In this document: positions 58,674 through 64,000 of the stretch, piece by piece
How the letters are laid out: each line of letters begins with the position of its first letter
How positions within the stretch are numbered: position 1 is the first letter of the stretch
Assembly: GCA_964017145.1 (NCBI GenBank)
Contig: OZ024847.1
Span: forward strand, 124,001-188,000
Length of the DNA stretch: 64,000 bases
Source of the DNA: Agrocybe praecox
Lineage: Eukaryota > Basidiomycota > Agaricomycetes > Agaricales > Agrocybaceae
Direction: 5' to 3'
The notes under the pieces: generated by a model
Told to the model about the DNA's origin: nothing
Database searches by the model: none
What the model saw: the letters and a program-made list of their open reading frames with translations, nothing else
Position numbers and translations under genes: made by a program

Positions 58674-61348
58674 TACTTTGTTTAAGAGGGCTTACCCAGA
58701 TTAAGTATACCTCCTGGCTGAATGTGATTACTATTGAGCAATGATTATTCAGATTGCAGAACACTGTAAGATTAACCCATTAGAGAACCCACAATATTCA
58801 TAAAGCAAAATGATCCCCGCCGAAACTAGATGATACATAGTTGACATTAGTTTTGAGGACAACGAGCGATGAAATAATCCACTTACATTGAATATATTGA
58901 CTGTACTGAGCATATCGACTCAGGAGAGAAGCGTTATCGAAGGACTGCGTTAGAAGCATTTCATGCCACCTGGGCTGTAACAACGCAGAGGAACGAGTTA
59001 CCACTCCCGTACATATACCAATTCTTATCTTTCTTAGGGGTAGTAACTGTCATAATTCAAGGTCATAATTCAAGATGGCTCCCAACGATCAGGAAATCAA
59101 TATTTTTTCTGTCTTGTGGAGCTTCCGACGCCCGGAAACTGCTCTTCCAGTACGTTTTGTTGTATAATAGAGACAGGGGACGAGTCAGACTCTAATTCCA
59201 GGAAAAAATCTGGGAGATTTCATGATCATGCTTCAGCCAGCATTCGAAGGTACCCGAGAAATAATTAATGATGTAGGATACGAGCTGGAGACACGCACCC
59301 TTGCCGACTTAAGTCATCCTATTTGAATGCATCATCTGCATGGACACCTCACTTCCAATACAGATCATTCGTCATTTTTTCATTGCTATGACTATGAAGA
59401 CAGTTCGTTATGTTTATTAAATGGAAGTAGTATCTATACTACTACCGAACCCCTCTTTGTGCTCAGTAATTAGCCTGGAGCAAACGTTATATGCTTCGCC
59501 TGACTATTTGGCTGAATATATCTCCAATATTGGGGTTAATACCCTCGGCGACAGGCTGACATCGAGCACGGTCATTAGTCGTAGTCTAGTAGTATGATGG
59601 GTGAATATTTGAATAGAATACGGGTGGACGATAATAAAACAACCAGCCTAAACAGAGAGGGAGGTACAAAAGAGCAGGTTAGAGCTAAATACGGTGCGTA
59701 AACTGATTGTCCTTGTCCCTTTGGTTTCGTGAATTCTCTCCACGGATAACCACGCTGGACATGCGGAATCGGAAATAAATTCGTCAGAAGAACGCTGAAG
59801 TTGACTCCTGGATCCTAGTACGTAACTGACGCGACACTGGATCCTTTCAGACATTCAAATCAGGAGCGCATGCATCCAGAAAACGACCCGGGAAGGAAAA
59901 GGAAAGAGAATGGTATGTGCGCTTATTCGTCGGCGTGCTTAAATCTGGACTGAGAAGTGAATAGTGAATGCCTGTATAACCCTATGTGGCCGCCACTCGA
60001 CATTCGCAGATGAAATATGAGAGTAGAGTCAAAACCTTCATCAAACTCAGCGAAGCAATCGACGGCGTATAACCTAACCAATGCATCTCTGAGAATCAGG
60101 CCTCAGGCCTCAGGCCCAGGTCCGATTACGCGAGGTATCTTGTCCATGTTCTTTTTCTGTGGCCCTTATTCTTACTCATTTCCTGCCCTTCTTTACCTAA
60201 ACAGATCTCGCCATTTGTATTTCACGGAATTTCCTTGAAAATGGCGCCGACAAAGTGCGTTCTTGACGCATAATTGACGAGACCAACCTCGTTTACAATG
60301 CACATATGGCGCATAACCTTCCTTATACGTCAGTACCCAAGTCCTTCAGATCTTTCAGTACTTAACAGGAGGAAAAAATTGAGATGGAAGCATCGGAGGA
60401 GGTGACAGAAATGCAATGTGCGCTATTCTTTTATCCCCAGCCGATGTGCTTACTCAGTAGTACTCACTCCTCGGCCTCAGGTTCTGTTTCGTGCCAAAAA
60501 AATATACAAGCATCTTCGTCTGATTTGTCTGAAAATTCAAGCCAGACGTATGCACCCTTCCCGTGTCCTTATCTGTTTCTAATCAAGTGCTTCTGCCTCG
60601 ATCGATAAACATTCATTAATCATTGCGTACCTGCCTATCAAATCTGCTGTCATCGCAGCGATGGCCCTCAGTGATCGGGGTATTCTTTGATGTCGATCAT
60701 AAACGCTATCTTGTCCGCTTTTCTTCCCGTTTCCTCGAGTAGCATGTGAACAACGACTTCATTAGAGGCACAAGGTGGGGCGCCGGTTACCTGTTTCGAA
60801 TGTTTTCCCATTATTTTCTGGTTTAAAGGTGCTCTATATTATATTACATGGACCTTAGGCCAGTGTTAGCGCTTACCGCGCCTATTTAGTCGTATCAGTT
60901 GATTGTCGTACTGAATGTTTTCATGACGTCAGTGCAGCACAGCATCCCAAATATCATCGCTTTTGGTCTATTTTAATCACGCCGATAGGAGTGCTCGGTG
61001 CTGAAGCAATTTTGAATCACTCCTCGGTAAACTTGGCGTTCCCCCACGATACATAATTCCAAGGTAACCCAAACTGAAATATATAGAGCTTGGTATTCTG
61101 TTATGTTAGCTAGCTCAACGAGTGTGGGTAACTGTAGAGATAACAGCTGTAAATGTAAAGATAGTTTCAAAGCACTGCCAGACTCCAATACATGAGACAG
61201 TACCTGACTGCTTCGACAGTTAGTGGGCTGTGAATATCTGTCATGTCCTATGATTATACATTTTGCAGTTTCCACGTCAGATTTTTTCGTGTATAAAGTC
61301 GTTTGAGAAGAAGGAGAAAAGAATACAAGATACTCAGTCCCTTCAAGA
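58674..61348. other. Gene-poor stretch
   Basis: No gene could be supported. The frames at 60017-60238, 60384-60608 and 61275-60973 (minus) lack motifs. A short plus-strand frame at 59074 (MAPNDQEINIFSVLW) could be the start of a very small spliced gene but has no recognisable continuation. Confidence 0.35.
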
Positions 61349-62712
61349 ATGTCGTCCTCAGAGAATCTGTTACCTTCTATTCACCTCCAAAATGAAGGTA
61401 TCGGCGCTAACTTGCACTCGACATTGATTTTCCTGTACCTGATTGGTAAGAGTGCTTATTGACGAGGCCTATTCCAAATAACTTATGCATTGTTTCAAAA
61501 TAGGAATATACACTGGCATATATGCATATGCAATCCATATCTACTGTAAGTGACCCACCATTTTTCCCACGAGGCTTTTCACGGAGGAGTTATGTATGAC
61601 ATGAAGGTTCCACCTATCAATCGAGTCTAAAGAGGAATATCATCGTCGGACTTTTGACGTCCTTATATCTTATTCTCCTTACTCAGACGGGACTACAATA
61701 GTACACTACATGGATTGTATTCTGTTTACAAGGGGATTTGCGACTGGACACGTTTATCGAGGGTTTAACGGAAGCTTCGATCCCCGTGGCCATCAGTATT
61801 ACTCTCAGCGTTCTGCAAACATCCGCCTTTTTGATTGCTGACGGACTCATGGCACGATCCACATGTATTTCACGACGTTCTTATTTAACCTCAAGTTTTC
61901 ATTAGGTCTGGAGATGTCTCAAGTTCTACGCGGGTGGTTTATCTATCTTACGCTTTGTGTTGCCTGTGTTCCTTCTCTTCGCAGAATCTGGTAAGTATCA
62001 TGAACTTGTATTCTGTTTTGTACTTGACTAGTTCTATCAGTGTTGGCAATCGTCAACACAATATTCACTATACTATACGTCTTAAGCCCAGCCTTTCAGA
62101 CAACACAAAATGCGCGGATGTATAACATAATCTCTGGAGCATTGATGGGTACAGCCGCAGCGACTAGTCTCACAGCGACCCTCATAATATGCAATCGGAT
62201 CTATTCGGAGACATCGGAAAATAGTCGATCTAGACAGCGTTATCAGTATATATCTGACATCCTGATACAGTCTTCGATTGTATATACCGCACTGATTCTC
62301 ATGCAGGCGGTTCTATCCATTATGGACGAAGGAACCACCCAAAGTTTCTCTATTACTGTCGTTATAATTGACAATTACCTCACAGCTTTACTAATCACTG
62401 CAACTGTTTGTACCGTTTTCTTAAGTGTGCAGCATCTTGTATTAATTAAAGCTTCGTTACCAGGGAGTCGCGCCAACACTCATGGTAGCCCGGCTCGCGT
62501 TGGGATCGGAGAGGAGGGATGACGAGTCCTCAGTGGATTTTCCTTCTAATCTTTTGGGCAGTTGTCTGCTCAAGGATCTTGACAACTCAAGTCATGGACA
62601 TGAGCTATCTCTTGAGGTCAATCAGGACCTCCCACAAATTTCACAGAAAGCTAAAACAGATGAACACAGGGGAGAACAGAGCCCGGGATTGGACGTAGTA
62701 GGTCATGTATAA
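61349..62712 (+). pseudogene. Seven-helix membrane protein, family member D, with a nonsense codon
   Basis: Exons 61349-61445, 61504-61545, 61607-61851, 61906-61990, 62032-62405 and 62464-62712 reproduce the family architecture (97 and 42 nt for exons 1 and 2, as in gene B). Signatures are GIYTGIYAYAIHIY, TSLYLILLTQT, ADGLM at the exon 3 end, VWRCLKFYAGG, QRYQYISDILIQSSIVY and GVAPTLMVARLALGSER. Two lesions are visible. An in-frame TAG at 61699-61701 falls where the paralogs have a conserved Trp (TGG). The intron after ADGLM begins GCACG instead of GTACG. All other frames and junctions are intact. It could be a very recent pseudogene, a null allele, a product of RNA editing, or carry sequence errors. 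Confidence 0.8.
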
Positions 62713-63432
62713 TATTAGATCGCCAGTGCGCTAGAGTTAAAAATTGGGGTAATTCTATAAAAACACCCCTTAAACGTCTTAACCTCTTGGAATAATTGTA
62801 TTTGCAGCCTGTGAATGGTGTTTCTATCAAGTGTTCGTAACAATTCAACAACGCGAAAGCGAGAGGTGCCACGCGGAGCTCGGCATGACATGGCCATCCC
62901 ACCCAACTATGTCATATTCCGACTCCGCAGAAAGTCTCATTCATTGGGAGTGTGACGTTCGCCGAACCTTGAACGTTGGACGTTTGAGACGCGAACCTCG
63001 AATCTCAGGCTTCCGAACCGTGAACTGGAATTGTCTGGTCATTTTGTTGTGCGAACCGCGAGCCACGATTGAAAGTGTCACATGGTTTGGTCTTTTTGCA
63101 AGGACCATTAAGCGCCTCCGCCAGCGGCAACGCTCGCCCCAAACACTGACAAGTCAAAACCGGTGGGTCATCAATTGCTGTACAAAATTTCAATATTTCA
63201 TGTTAGATCGAATCGATAGATGAATATGTCTCATCTCAGAGTTAATGCCTTTGGGGAGAGCGGGATACATACAGCATTTTGATGATAGCACAATTTCTAT
63301 CCATTCCCTTTTCCGCTATATGACTTCACAAGAGTTCCCGCGCGGCACCAGATAGTTGTGCTCATGAAATACCATGTTTATTACTCCCATCAAAAACCTC
63401 TGAAATAACAATTGTGGCTCGATTCACGTTCA
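62713..63432. other. Intergenic, no supported gene
   Basis: Nothing recognised. Around 62950-63080 there is a mild run of diverged GAACC/CGAAC-type short repeats. Confidence 0.35.
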
Positions 63433-63636
63433 CTGCTGGCTTTGATCCCTATATGCTCAAACATATCGGGGAAAATATATGTAATATATATTTTATTGGA
63501 TATATGTTGAATATATAGGTCTCGGGCTTACCATATAAAGCATGCCCGAGACATATATGTCCGACATATAAACAGTGAAATATATTACGTATATTTTCAC
63601 CATATATGTTGAAAATATAGCGATCAAAGCCAGCAG
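63433..63636. mobile_element. MITE-like inverted-repeat element, 204 bp
   Basis: CTGCTGGCTTTGATC (63433-63447) is perfectly inverted at 63622-63636, and similarity between the two halves continues inward for most of the element (a TATAT-rich region with AATATAT runs), ending in a palindromic core GTCTCGGGC...GCCCGAGAC. The whole is one near-perfect hairpin. No clear target-site duplication was found in the flanks. Confidence 0.75.
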
Positions 63637-64000
63637 TCGTTGGGAATGGAGGTGCCGTGTTCGGCATGTTCTGAGTGGATGATCCCATCAAAAATATTTC
63701 ACTCACCGATTCCAGTTCCGAGTTGATTATAGGGCAGACTTTACTAATGACATGCGAACTAATGATGTGAAATTAGTAGAACTTAGCTCAAACTCGTTGA
63801 GCTTTCGAACAGCATAGTAATACTACCCATCCAATTACCCAGTACGTATCGCGCAGTGCGCATTGTAGGTTCAAGGTTATGAAGCGACAAGCTCAATTAG
63901 CCCTTTACATAGGGTGAAATAAGCTCGGACACGACAGGCTCTGGGATCTGAGTGCTGAATTACGAAGCCCTTTCATGGCAGTTGTAGTATATTTACGATT
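63637..64000. other. Right edge, no supported gene
   Basis: Nothing recognised up to the end of the window. Confidence 0.35.

Noticed and set aside
1..64000. CRISPR array, defence island or bacterial-type operon
   Set aside because: Spliced eukaryotic genes throughout. The only direct-repeat arrays are minisatellites without unique spacers.

Overview
The window looks like nuclear DNA of a filamentous basidiomycete, most likely an Agaricomycete (mushroom-forming fungus). Coding genes are cut by many 50-80 nt GT-AG introns, and several products belong to families typical of mushroom genomes: DUF6534-like and DUF6533-like seven-helix proteins, a divergent single homeodomain protein, BTB proteins, a G1 (eqolisin) peptidase and a GH76 enzyme. 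All calls come from reading the sequence. Exon models were built by hand and checked for phase, protein motifs and total codon count; none was tested against transcripts or databases.

Layout. 1-3307: 3' part of a Ty1/copia retrotransposon (integrase, reverse transcriptase, RNase H, 3' LTR) with one in-frame stop, abutting a truncated minus-strand gene. 3862-4883: BTB-like gene. 5118-5825: two unrelated minisatellites (16-bp, and 21-bp arranged as 63-bp). 6000-10612: a nested block of non-coding DNA transposons, an outer element with 13-bp terminal inverted repeats containing two fold-back elements of one family. 11630-17402: GH76 alpha-1,6-mannanase, homeodomain protein and a small unknown protein. 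18443-19733: first member (A) of a paralogous seven-helix family. 20840-21235: decayed copy of a CmcJ/AsaB-like oxygenase gene. 21486-31514: F-box/LRR-like protein, extended SDR reductase, secreted AttH/CrtC-like protein, cysteine-rich single-pass membrane protein, G1 glutamic peptidase. 32126-40780: FUSC/ArAE-type transporter, DUF6534-like protein, LSM6. 43301-50853: SrpA-like catalase, Lys-rich secreted protein, truncated membrane protein, Mpv17/SYM1 protein, intact CmcJ/AsaB-like oxygenase. 51800-62712: gene-poor DNA with three more family members (B, C, D) and one DUF6533-like protein. 63433-63636: MITE-like inverted repeat.

How the genes relate. There is no obvious operon-like pathway. 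Conserved housekeeping genes (LSM6, SYM1) sit among secreted saprotrophic enzymes (GH76, G1 peptidase) and lineage-specific membrane proteins. The most striking features are the nested fold-back transposons, the four paralogous seven-helix genes with nearly superimposable exons (one carrying a nonsense codon at a conserved Trp and a GT-to-GC donor change), and recurrent GTTCGT intron donors.
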